From NCBI GenBank assembly GCA_900543165.1, contig UQQQ01000014.1, positions 1 through 39,441 of the forward strand: DNA of 39,441 nt, written 5' to 3'. Position numbers and translations under genes: made by a program. The notes below the pieces were generated by a model. That model worked only from the letters and a program-made list of their open reading frames with translations. It was not told where the DNA came from and did no database searches. Origin of the DNA: an uncultured Dialister sp. (GTDB taxonomy: Bacteria > Bacillota > Negativicutes > Veillonellales > Dialisteraceae). Of the stretch, positions 32,223 to 39,441 are shown piece by piece (position 1 is the first letter of the stretch; each line of letters starts with the position of its first letter).

Positions 32223-32897
32223 TCACTCCGGTTTCTCTTCTTTATTGATCCTCGTACTATACTGATCTCTTTCTTTAGCGCTTTTCGCATAGGTCACATT
32301 GATATTTTTCCCGACCGTGGTGAAGGTCTGCTCGACGGGCGAACCATTAGCGAGGACTTTCGCGATGGTGCAGCGGCCGTCCTTGATATGGATCAGTGCC
32401 GAGAGTTCATTTTTCATATGCGTCTCCGTGGTCTTCTTTTGCTCATTCTTCACCTGCACGCGTTCGGAGAGCTCGACGATCGAGAGCTTCGCAAGCTGCT
32501 CGGGCGACATGTACATCCGGTCGACAGGGAAACGGAAATGCACCATGCCGTCGATGTACGACAGCACGCGGGTGATGAGGTAGTCCCCACCGGGACGAGT
32601 ATCCTGCGCCCCGGTGATCTCCATCATGCCATCGGCATTTCTGGTGAGCGCGAGGTAGATCTCCTCTCCCTTCTCCGGTGCCTGCTGCCCGTGCCATGGA
32701 GCTTCAGTGAGAGGCACTGTCACGGGAAGATAATTTCTTTCATAGAAATCCCCCCTGAAATCGATCGCCGCAGGCACTTGATACTCGGCTCCATCGATCA
32801 TCGTACTGCGATATTCACCACGAATCCAGACAAGGCTCGTCAGCTCGACGACTGCCGCCGCCGCGAGGAGAATGAGAGACATCTTCTTACTCAGCAT
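32223..32897 (-). CDS. GDYXXLXY domain-containing protein
   Basis: 224 residues from the ATG at 32897, set by GGAGG 6 nt upstream; an ATG at 32903 is also possible. One N-terminal hydrophobic segment (about residues 8-27) is followed by the GDY motif in PGGDYLITRVLS and an RFPVDRMYM segment, as in GDYXXLXY proteins. These proteins are usually encoded with a DUF2157 membrane protein, as here, with a coding overlap of 11 bp. The function of the pair is unknown; the sequence suggests an exported or membrane-anchored accessory. Confidence 0.88.
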   Translation of the reverse strand: MLSKKMSLILLAAAAVVELTSLVWIRGEYRSTMIDGAEYQVPAAIDFRGDFYERNYLPVTVPLTEAPWHGQQAPEKGEEIYLALTRNADGMMEITGAQDTRPGGDYLITRVLSYIDGMVHFRFPVDRMYMSPEQLAKLSIVELSERVQVKNEQKKTTETHMKNELSALIHIKDGRCTIAKVLANGSPVEQTFTTVGKNINVTYAKSAKERDQYSTRINKEEKPE

Positions 32898-34365
32898 GGT
32901 CATCCTCCTTTCCTTCCTCTGCGGGAACCGCTTTTCGTTTCTTCTTCGCAGGCAGGTACAACAGGAAGCAGACCACGCCGGAGAGCAGTCCTACCATCAG
33001 GAAAAAGAGCCCGCGCTGCGAAAGCGAAAGCGCGGAGTCCATCACGCGGATCACGCCGCCCGCCGCCAGAAGCGCGACACCGCCCCAGCACTGCATCGGA
33101 CGATCCATCTGCACGCCGCGGGCAATGACAGCGACCGAAAGGATCGCACAGAAAATAGAGACCACCGTCGCAGAGAGCGCGCCGGAGGATTCAAAGATCG
33201 CGATCATCGCCGAGACCGCCATGATGAAAGGCGTAAGCCCCGCGAGGATCGAGAGCCATTCCTTCTTGACCGCCATACGCACGATAAGCACCGCATCCGC
33301 AGCGAGGAAAAGCAGGAAAAGGATCCACAACGCGTAGCTCCCCGACACATCCGCCCAGACCGCCCCATACGAGCCTTCGAGCAGCACCGCGAAGACCGCG
33401 ATACCACCGAAGAAGCGTAGCGCGGCCGCGCCCACGCCATATGAGCGAAAAGCGCCTCCCGCCATCCATGTGAGCGACGCTGCGAGCGAGAAGAAAAGCG
33501 TCTGCCACAGCATATTTCCCGCCGACCAGAAAATCAAAAGGAGAATGCCGACCGCCCAGACCCAGGAGAAGCACACGACCGCGCGGTCACGACGCTCCCG
33601 CAGCAGATGCGCCAGCATCCCCAGCGCCGTCAGCATGTAAAACCACGAAAGAAACTCAGGCCAGCCGCGCACCGGCGCCGTATAGAAGATCCCCACGGAC
33701 ACCGCCATGTACAGGATGCCGGACGCCGCCGAGCTCGTCACGAGCGTCAGCACCAGAAGCAGAAAACCGCAAAGCGAAAGCCCCACATAGAGATCATCCG
33801 TCAGCTTGAAGGACTCCGCCACCATCCAGAACGCAGCAAGAATACTCACACCGTGGAAGGCAGCCGCCGACTCACGCAGGAATACAGGTATACGGTGATG
33901 CCACGTCTTCGCCGGTACCAGACGCTCCTCTTCCATGAGCGCTCCCCAGAGCTGCGCCTTTTTGCCGATGCGCTGCGCCCTTTCCAGACTCCCTGCCGAG
34001 TCTGACACCTCATCGAGCACCCCCGATGCGCCAAAGGGCATCGCTGTCCCTTTCACTGCGACCGGATCATCCGGGATCCTCCGATCCAGCAGCACCATGG
34101 TGGCCACGAAGAGAAGCGAGACCAGCAAAGGAACGAGTGCCAGCAGAAACCGCTCATCCTGCGTGAGTCCATTCCACAGCCCTGCTCCCAGAAATCCCAG
34201 TCCGCCTAAAAGGCAGACCAGCGCCATCACAAAGAAGGCCTCCTTGTACGGCTCCGGTTTCCCCTTCCGGTACCGAGCCAGCAACGCCTTCCCCTCTTCT
34301 TCACTGATGAGCTTCTCTTTCACCCATGCGGGCACCTCGCGCTTCAGCCAGTGCCTGTTTGTCAT
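32887..34365 (-). CDS. DUF2157 family multi-spanning membrane protein
   Basis: 492 residues. The N-terminal soluble part (HWLKREVPAWVKEKLISEEE) is typical of DUF2157, followed by about 12-13 hydrophobic segments from residue 42 on, with a cytosolic insertion around residues 105-165. TAGGAGTGATAGT precedes the ATG. It is translationally coupled to the downstream GDYXXLXY gene. DUF2157/GDYXXLXY pairs are widespread and uncharacterised. Confidence 0.9.
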   Translation of the reverse strand: MTNRHWLKREVPAWVKEKLISEEEGKALLARYRKGKPEPYKEAFFVMALVCLLGGLGFLGAGLWNGLTQDERFLLALVPLLVSLLFVATMVLLDRRIPDDPVAVKGTAMPFGASGVLDEVSDSAGSLERAQRIGKKAQLWGALMEEERLVPAKTWHHRIPVFLRESAAAFHGVSILAAFWMVAESFKLTDDLYVGLSLCGFLLLVLTLVTSSAASGILYMAVSVGIFYTAPVRGWPEFLSWFYMLTALGMLAHLLRERRDRAVVCFSWVWAVGILLLIFWSAGNMLWQTLFFSLAASLTWMAGGAFRSYGVGAAALRFFGGIAVFAVLLEGSYGAVWADVSGSYALWILFLLFLAADAVLIVRMAVKKEWLSILAGLTPFIMAVSAMIAIFESSGALSATVVSIFCAILSVAVIARGVQMDRPMQCWGGVALLAAGGVIRVMDSALSLSQRGLFFLMVGLLSGVVCFLLYLPAKKKRKAVPAEEGKEDDHAE

Positions 34366-34415
34366 ACTATCACTCCTACGATCGGACTTTTTATCATAAA
34401 ATCAAAATGCCGCGC

Positions 34416-34582
34416 CTAGGGAAACACGGATGAAATCGTTGTCAAATTTTACTCTTGAATTTTTATACATGACGAGGAATAGCCTGACGCGAATAGCGAG
34501 CTATTTAAGGAAGGCTAGGACGAAGTCATGTATAAAAATTCTTGTAGAATCTGACTCTGCGATTTAATCAGCGTTTCCCTAG
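34416..34582. mobile_element. 167-bp MITE-like element, copy 3
   Basis: Same outer CTAG ends and length as copy 2, with the same orientation and interior (ATAGCGAGCTATTTAAGGAAGG). The left terminal repeat reads GGGAAACACGGATGAAAT. It lies just upstream of the DUF2157 gene. Confidence 0.9.
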
Positions 34583-34631
34583 AAATGCAGTGGCATTCAC
34601 TGCTTTTATTGTATACAACAATGGATGAAAA

Positions 34632-34655
34632 AGCTAGAGAAACACGGATGAAATC
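34632..34655. repeat. Orphan MITE terminal repeat
   Basis: CTAGAGAAACACGGATGAAAT matches the left end of MITE copy 3, about 50 bp from its right end, but no partner end follows. Confidence 0.6.
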
Positions 34656-34694
34656 CCACGGCAAGAACGAAACGGGAGGGCATCAACCGATCAC

Positions 34695-34730
34695 AGAAAA
34701 AGCACCAGCCATAAAGGCTGATGCTTTTTT
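34695..34730 (-). terminator. Terminator of autotransporter 2
   Basis: Minus-strand AGCATCAGCC-TTTAT-GGCTGGTGCT followed by TTTTTC; T-rich on both sides. Confidence 0.88.
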
Positions 34731-34792
34731 AGAAAGATCATGATCACATGCAAGGCTTGGAGGGAGAGACCACCATACCATCACCTATTTCA

Positions 34793-37012
34793 TTAGAAAG
34801 AAAGACGCACACCCGCATTCCACTGCCACGGGGTATCGACCTTTCCGCCTTCCGTTCTTTCCACATCGAAGTAGAAATGCATATCCTTACCGAAATTCAG
34901 ATTCGTACCGACTCCGAATTCCCACCAGCTGCCGCCGAGATCCTGATCATAGGTATCAGAAGCCACGCCATTGCTCATGCGCATAGCCACATCGCCCTTG
35001 AAATCGTAGAGGTAGGACGCGCGGACATAGACATTGCCCGCTTTGACATCCTTGCCCAGCGAGAATCCGAGACGGCCGACAAGGCTGTCCAGACTGTCCT
35101 GATGAACCTTCGCCCCTTCCGAGGTGGTGAAATCTGCCGAAGAGACCTTGCCATAGGTCAGCTCAGCCTGCGGTTCGATCCAGAAGCCATCCTGCTGGAA
35201 ACGCTTACCATATTCCGCAGACAGCGCATACCCATTCGTGCTGTACTCGCCGATACCGACGCCACCGATGGTATCGAAATCATTCTTCATGTGAGCATAC
35301 TTGGCGATGAGATCGATGAAGCTACCATCATCGCGCAGGTTGCTGCCATACACTGCAAAACCCGTATTCTTATTCGTACCGCTGCCGCCGACGAGATTGT
35401 TTTCGCCATCGGTATAGGTGAAAGCACCGCCCAGGATCCAGTCATCCGCGATCTTGTGGTCATAGCCCAGCTGATAGTAATTGTACTGGTTCTTCACGCC
35501 CTGCGAGCCGTACTTCGCTTCGCCGCGGCTCATGCGTGCCCAGATGCCCTGCTCGCCCTGGCTGTCACGGATCTCGCCAAGACGCTTGTTCATATCATTG
35601 TTTTCCTGACGCCAGGTCATGAGAGAAAGCGCACCGAGCTTGCTGATGGAAAGGTTCGTCTGGTTCTGGGATTTCACTTCATTGAAGACCTTGCCGTTTT
35701 CATCCACCTGTGCGGAATACTCCCCTGCGATCGTAGCCGCACTCGCTTTGATATTCTTCGCAATGGTTTTATTGTCTGCCCCCACCGCAGTATTCGCCAG
35801 TTTCTGCGCGTTCGCGCTATCGCTTGCGATCAGATCCGCGATATTGCCAGTCCCTTTGACAGTGATATCGGAGCCAGTTGCGTCTTTAACCTTGACTTGG
35901 TTATCGAGACTGTTAGTAGCGATTGTACCAGCACCTTCAACTTTGTCAATTTGAGGGATAAAATTTTCCTTCAACTTGCTGCTATCAAGGTTAATCACAC
36001 CATTCTCCAAAGACAACTTATTCAGATTGGTATACTGGGTGCCTGATTTTTCATTAATATCCGAGTTTTCAATCGCGGTTGGCGTCCATACAGCACCATT
36101 AGACAGTGACAGCTTTACACTATCTACCGTTAATTTCCCATCACCAACAATATCGTTATACGACTTTTTATCAAGATCGTATGTGACTTTGGTATTTCCT
36201 TCCCATACGGATTCCGCACCATTCAGTCTGATATCCACATCTGCATCCACTACTGTACCAGATGTCTTCTCATCATAGTTAAAGTTTAAATCACCATATA
36301 ACTTCGTAGTATGATTTCCCTCTGTATTTATATTGACAGTCGCATTGCCACGGGCGGTAATTACATTTTCGGCATGAACTTCCAAATTGCTCTTAATATT
36401 GATAATGCCTTGTGACATGGCAACTATTCCATGCGCATTGTCTTTACCGTTGGCCGTAACATTAATGTATGTATTATCGGTATTGATATCAATCTCCGCT
36501 TTTTCACCACCAGCAACAGTACTTTTATTTTGTGCATAAATACCATAAATTGTACCGGTTTCACTATTCCCTGTTACCGATAAATTTTTACCTTCAATTT
36601 TTATTAAGCCACCATTTCCAATAGCATTTGGCTTATCTGGTCCACTAGCCCAAATCCCCACTGCAATATCTTTTTTATTCGTGGGATCCACTACATTAAT
36701 TTTAATTGTGTCAGTACTAGAACCCCCAAGATTGATAATTGATCTACCTGCAGAAGAAGCTGAAGCCCATACACCAACATTACCAGATCTCCAACCACCG
36801 CCTGGCGTTGTATTTATGATTATAGTCTTACCATCGAATGTCTGGGTTTTATTCCATGCATTATAGATTCCCACATCGTAAGAGCCATCAATGTTAATAT
36901 CATCGCTCGAACTATCTCCCACTGCATAATTAGCTGACGCTGTGATAAAAGTACCAGTACTAACCAACATCAAAATCCCAGCCGCAATGAGTTTCTTCGT
37001 TTGTTTCTTCAT
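34793..37012 (-). CDS. Type V autotransporter, paralogue 2
   Basis: 739 residues from the ATG at 37012, chosen over 37057 because it starts the signal peptide (MKKQTKKLIAAG, hydrophobic core, ITASA) and has GAGGAG upstream. A passenger of about 430 residues rich in N, D, G and T is unlike that of paralogue 1. The barrel begins near residue 467 (LMTWRQENNDMNKRLGEIR) and ends in LSF. By eye about four in five barrel residues agree with paralogue 1. It probably displays an adhesin-like surface domain. A G8 tract lies in its promoter spacer. Confidence 0.93.
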   Translation of the reverse strand: MKKQTKKLIAAGILMLVSTGTFITASANYAVGDSSSDDINIDGSYDVGIYNAWNKTQTFDGKTIIINTTPGGGWRSGNVGVWASASSAGRSIINLGGSSTDTIKINVVDPTNKKDIAVGIWASGPDKPNAIGNGGLIKIEGKNLSVTGNSETGTIYGIYAQNKSTVAGGEKAEIDINTDNTYINVTANGKDNAHGIVAMSQGIINIKSNLEVHAENVITARGNATVNINTEGNHTTKLYGDLNFNYDEKTSGTVVDADVDIRLNGAESVWEGNTKVTYDLDKKSYNDIVGDGKLTVDSVKLSLSNGAVWTPTAIENSDINEKSGTQYTNLNKLSLENGVINLDSSKLKENFIPQIDKVEGAGTIATNSLDNQVKVKDATGSDITVKGTGNIADLIASDSANAQKLANTAVGADNKTIAKNIKASAATIAGEYSAQVDENGKVFNEVKSQNQTNLSISKLGALSLMTWRQENNDMNKRLGEIRDSQGEQGIWARMSRGEAKYGSQGVKNQYNYYQLGYDHKIADDWILGGAFTYTDGENNLVGGSGTNKNTGFAVYGSNLRDDGSFIDLIAKYAHMKNDFDTIGGVGIGEYSTNGYALSAEYGKRFQQDGFWIEPQAELTYGKVSSADFTTSEGAKVHQDSLDSLVGRLGFSLGKDVKAGNVYVRASYLYDFKGDVAMRMSNGVASDTYDQDLGGSWWEFGVGTNLNFGKDMHFYFDVERTEGGKVDTPWQWNAGVRLSF

Positions 37013-37091
37013 ATTATATTCTCCTCTCTCAGAAAAATAAAAAGAAATAGATGACAACTCTCTATCACAACCATTAGATACTCCTACCGAC

Positions 37092-37119
37092 AGTGTACCC
37101 CCCCCGATTATATTGTCAA
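37092..37119 (-). promoter_or_regulatory. Phase-variation-type promoter of autotransporter 2
   Basis: Minus-strand TTGACA (37114-37119, perfect consensus), 16-bp spacer with eight consecutive G residues (37098-37105), TACACT (37092-37097). One more G would give the optimal 17-bp spacer. The leader to the ATG is about 75 nt. Confidence 0.75.
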
Positions 37120-37139
37120 ATTTCTATATATCTATGCGG

Positions 37140-37690
37140 GATCCGCATGCATGCGAGACAATCCTCCCGTCCGTATCGTCATCCCGAGCGTAGTCGAGGG
37201 TCTTTATTGCACTGCCGCCATATGCACGCATGCGCTCTCACTCAAACGACACCTTGGTGCTTCCTTTTTCGCCTTTCTCTCACTCACGATTTACCGGTCT
37301 GCAAGAAGGATCCCTCCACTTCGGCCCTCATGACACGCAAGAAAGACGGATGTCTCGCATCCTCTTTCATACCGCTGCGTAGAGTTGTGCCTCTCCGAGG
37401 CACTCTATCCTGCGCCTTCGGCGCGGCCCTTCTCCAAGGGCCTACTCGTATCGTAGAAGTGACTAGTGACTAGTAGCCGGAATACTTTATCTCAACTGTC
37501 TTTCATACCATGTCTGCCCAATCCGCCCCTGCGGGGCACCTTCCCCTAGAGGGGAAGGCTACGATACGAGAATACCCTCTTCTAAAAAGGCGGCGAAGCC
37601 GACACCTTCATTCCTGATTCCTCATTCGAGCATAGCTTTCATTCACAATCAAGTGGCAGCACGTCCCCAGGGCTAACCCCGCTTTTGCAT
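37140..37690. repeat. Repeat block left of the ATPase gene
   Basis: 37178-37446 has GTCATCCCGAGCG..., CACCTTGGTGCTTCC and a TCCTGCGCCTTCGGCGCGGCCCTT hairpin region, and recurs in direct orientation at 39166-39388. The tail 37580-37680 is a shortened composite repeat with ATTCCTG/ATTCCTC heptamers and GGGCTAACCCC. No gene is seen. Confidence 0.82.
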
Positions 37691-37696
37691 ACTTAC

Positions 37697-37716
37697 CTAG
37701 GAAAACGCTGATTAAA
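37697..37716. repeat. Orphan MITE terminal repeat
   Basis: CTAGGAAAACGCTGATTAAAT matches the MITE end (GGGAAACGCTGATTAAAT) with one change. No opposite end is present. Confidence 0.6.
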
Positions 37717-37724
37717 TTTCAAAG

Positions 37725-37825
37725 TATACCTCAAAAGCCATTTGTTTTTGTAAAGTTTTTTAAATATACCTGTAAAACTATTTGTCAAATGCTACTTTTA
37801 TAAGTATACTTAGTAAAGGTGATAC
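37725..37825 (+). promoter_or_regulatory. Promoter of the ATPase gene with three 40-bp-phased iterons
   Basis: -35 TTGTCA (37782-37787), 17 bp, -10 TATACT (37805-37810). TATACCTCAAAAGCCATTTGT (37725), TATACCTGTAAAACTATTTGT (37765) and TATACTTAGTAAAGG (37805) start exactly 40 bp apart. The third contains the -10 box. This looks like a set of direct-repeat binding sites or a duplicated promoter. Confidence 0.65.
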
Positions 37826-37827
37826 AT

Positions 37828-39033
37828 ATGATACAACGAGAAACTTATCTGAATCAATTAAAAGCCTTTCAAGACCAGCCACTCATCAAAGTCATTACAG
37901 GCATGCGGCGCAGCGGCAAATCCACCTTGCTCAAACTCTTTGCAGAAGACCTCCTCTCCCAAGGAATTCACAAAGACCAGCTGATCCAAATGAATTTCGA
38001 ATCCATGGAATTCGACCAGATCCGGGACTACCACGCGCTCTACACGTGGATCAAAAACCGCATGACGGGAAAGTCTCATGTGTACCTGATGCTCGATGAA
38101 GTGCAACAGGTGGAACACTGGGAAAAAGCCGTGAATTCCCTCTTCATGGAAGGCAACTCTGACATCTATCTGACCGGCTCCAATGCCAGCCTGTTATCCT
38201 CCGAGATATCAACACTCCTTTCTGGCAGGTACGTAGAGATTCAAGTTCTCCCGCTTTCCTTCCAGGAATACCTTCAGTTCCTTCCAGCGCCGAAAGCAGA
38301 AAACAAAGACTTAGCCTTTCAGCAATACCTGAAGTACGGCGGTCTCCCGATCATCCCCCTCCTTCCGCAGGAAAATGACGCCATCCGTCTCTTCCTCTCG
38401 GGTATCTATAACACCGTCCTCATGAAAGACATCGTGCAAAGAAACGCGGTCCGCGATCCAGCCCTCTTGGACGCTCTGGTGCATTTCCTTGCTGACAACG
38501 TGGGAAATCCAGTTTCCTCTCCAAAAATCAGTGGCTATCTGACCAGCGTGGGACGCAAGACCAGTACCTTCACCATAGACAACTATGTGCATATGTTGCA
38601 AAGTGCTTTCATCTTTCACAAAATCAGCCGCTATGACATCAAAGGAAAACTGCATCTCAAAACGCAGGAAAAATACTACATCGCAGATATAGGCCTTAGA
38701 AATGCACTACTCGGTTTCCGAAACACAGACTATGGGCACATTCTCGAAAACCTTGTCTACCTTGAACTCCTCCGCCGAGGCTACCAGGTAAGTATCGGAA
38801 AACTGGGGACTTTGGAAATCGACTTCATTGCAGAAAAAACAGATGAGAAAAAATATATCCAGGTCTCGGCTTCTATCATGGATGAAAATACGAGACGCCG
38901 CGAGTTGGCTCCTCTCGAAGCCATTTCCGACAATTATGAAAAGTTCATCCTGACCATGGATCATACGATTTTTTCTGATTTTAATGGCATCCGCTGCAAA
39001 AACATCATAGATTTCCTGTTAGAAAAGAAATAA
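37828..39033 (+). CDS. AAA_14/DUF4143 ATPase
   Basis: 401 residues from the ATG at 37828; AAAGGTG lies upstream and an in-frame GTG at 37819 is less likely. Walker A GMRRSGKST is near residue 27 and Walker B YLMLDEVQQVEHWEKAVN near residue 87. The sensor-like TGSNASLLSSE is near 115, and the C-terminal DUF4143 part has LENLVYLELLRRGYQV and LEIDFIAEK (a nuclease-fold-like D/E). This large bacterial family is often multi-copy and uncharacterised; defence or toxin-antitoxin-like roles are only suspected. Plus strand, AT-richer, framed by direct repeats. Confidence 0.9.
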   Translation: MIQRETYLNQLKAFQDQPLIKVITGMRRSGKSTLLKLFAEDLLSQGIHKDQLIQMNFESMEFDQIRDYHALYTWIKNRMTGKSHVYLMLDEVQQVEHWEKAVNSLFMEGNSDIYLTGSNASLLSSEISTLLSGRYVEIQVLPLSFQEYLQFLPAPKAENKDLAFQQYLKYGGLPIIPLLPQENDAIRLFLSGIYNTVLMKDIVQRNAVRDPALLDALVHFLADNVGNPVSSPKISGYLTSVGRKTSTFTIDNYVHMLQSAFIFHKISRYDIKGKLHLKTQEKYYIADIGLRNALLGFRNTDYGHILENLVYLELLRRGYQVSIGKLGTLEIDFIAEKTDEKKYIQVSASIMDENTRRRELAPLEAISDNYEKFILTMDHTIFSDFNGIRCKNIIDFLLEKK

Positions 39034-39074
39034 TCACCTCATCCGCGCTACTTAAAGAAAATAATATAAGCACA

Positions 39075-39110
39075 CGAAAAGCGCACCTCTTCCCAAAGGC
39101 GCGCTTTTCG
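39075..39110 (+). terminator. Hairpin after the ATPase gene, possible terminator
   Basis: CGAAAAGCGC pairs with GCGCTTTTCG around a 16-nt loop. The following tail (CGTACTTATC) is not a strong T-run, so termination is uncertain. Confidence 0.45.
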
Positions 39111-39119
39111 CGTACTTAT

Positions 39120-39441
39120 CAAAGGAAAAAATGCCCTCTATGTGGTACTATTCCTTCCCCGTTTCGTCATCCCGAGCGAAGCCCTCGATCTTTAATTGCA
39201 CTGCCGCAATAGGCACGCATGCGCCCTCACTCAAACCGCACCTTGGTGCTTCCTTTTTTTGCTTTTCCCTCACCCACGGTTTACCGGTCTTCCCTCCACT
39301 TCGGTCGGGATGACAGGTGGAAGACAGATAGCCTCACATAGTTTTTCACACCGCTGCGTGGATCTATCCTGCGCCTTTGGCGCGGGCCGTTTGGCCTCAC
39401 AGGAAGGCGCCTTAATGGGCAGGCTAGGCGCCTCTTTGGAT
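39120..39441. repeat. Right-hand copy of the ATPase-flanking repeat
   Basis: 39166-39388 repeats 37178-37446 in direct orientation (GTCATCCCGAGCG, TTGCACTGCCGCMATA, CACCTTGGTGCTTCC, GTTTACCGGTCT, CCTCCACTTCGG, TCCTGCGCCTTTGGCGCGG). It runs off the window edge with further GC hairpin sequence (GCGCC...GGCGCC). Confidence 0.8.

Noticed and set aside
34748..36046. Plus-strand reading of 432 codons
   Set aside because: Antisense to autotransporter 2. Its likeness to the reading opposite autotransporter 1 only reflects the shared barrel sequence.

Overview
The window looks like part of the chromosome of a diderm Firmicute (class Negativicutes), most likely a Dialister-like member of the Veillonellaceae. 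It combines Firmicutes-specific content (rapZ-yvcK-whiA, DUF951, T-box leaders, BioY) with outer-membrane proteins: two large type V autotransporters with C-terminal beta-barrels. The genus is an inference; the diderm Firmicute placement rests on the gene mix. Almost all genes are on the minus strand. Only the ACT-domain gene and the AAA ATPase gene at the right end are on the plus strand.

Layout, left to right. (1) 1-1.34 kb: 5' end of tuf, preceded by five tRNA genes in the order Thr(UGU)-Tyr-fMet-Thr(GGU)-Met, which recalls the thrU-tyrU-glyT-thrT-tufB locus of E. coli. (2) 1.5-3.2 kb: a DUF951 protein and an unrecognised exported protein. (3) 3.6-6.8 kb: the overlapping rapZ-yvcK-whiA operon. 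(4) 7.2-13.6 kb: a Cof-type HAD phosphatase, a LIV-type lipoprotein behind a T-box leader, a class I aminotransferase, tRNA-Ser(GGA) and an asparaginase. (5) 14.1-18.2 kb: the livHMGF branched-chain amino acid ABC transporter behind a second, more complex T-box leader. (6) 18.6-24.3 kb: tyrS, an ACT-domain regulator, and bioY, bioD and bioA. (7) 24.5-32.1 kb: a DUF559 relic, a UDP-sugar epimerase-type SDR, autotransporter 1, thiD-yfbR and sixA. (8) 32.2-39.4 kb: a DUF2157/GDYXXLXY membrane pair, autotransporter 2 and an AAA_14/DUF4143 ATPase.

Regulation of branched-chain amino acid uptake is the clearest functional story. The binding-protein leader has one Stem I with a GTC (Val) specifier. 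The livHMGF leader has two Stem I domains with CTC (Leu) and ATC (Ile) specifiers. Both leaders carry two successive antiterminator/terminator modules. Together the two transcripts would respond to uncharged tRNAs for all three branched-chain amino acids.

The most unusual structure is intergenic. Nearly every spacer outside the operons is filled with a composite repeat built from several different families of tandem 7-bp units, joined to GC-rich hairpin modules. One heptamer family abuts gene 3' ends and often supplies or touches the stop codon. Another lies upstream of gene starts and can supply a -35 box. In addition there are three copies of a 167-bp MITE with TA/CTAG target signatures, long inverted repeats around tyrS, direct repeats around the ATPase gene, and poly-G tracts inside the putative promoter spacers of both autotransporter genes, which suggests phase variation.
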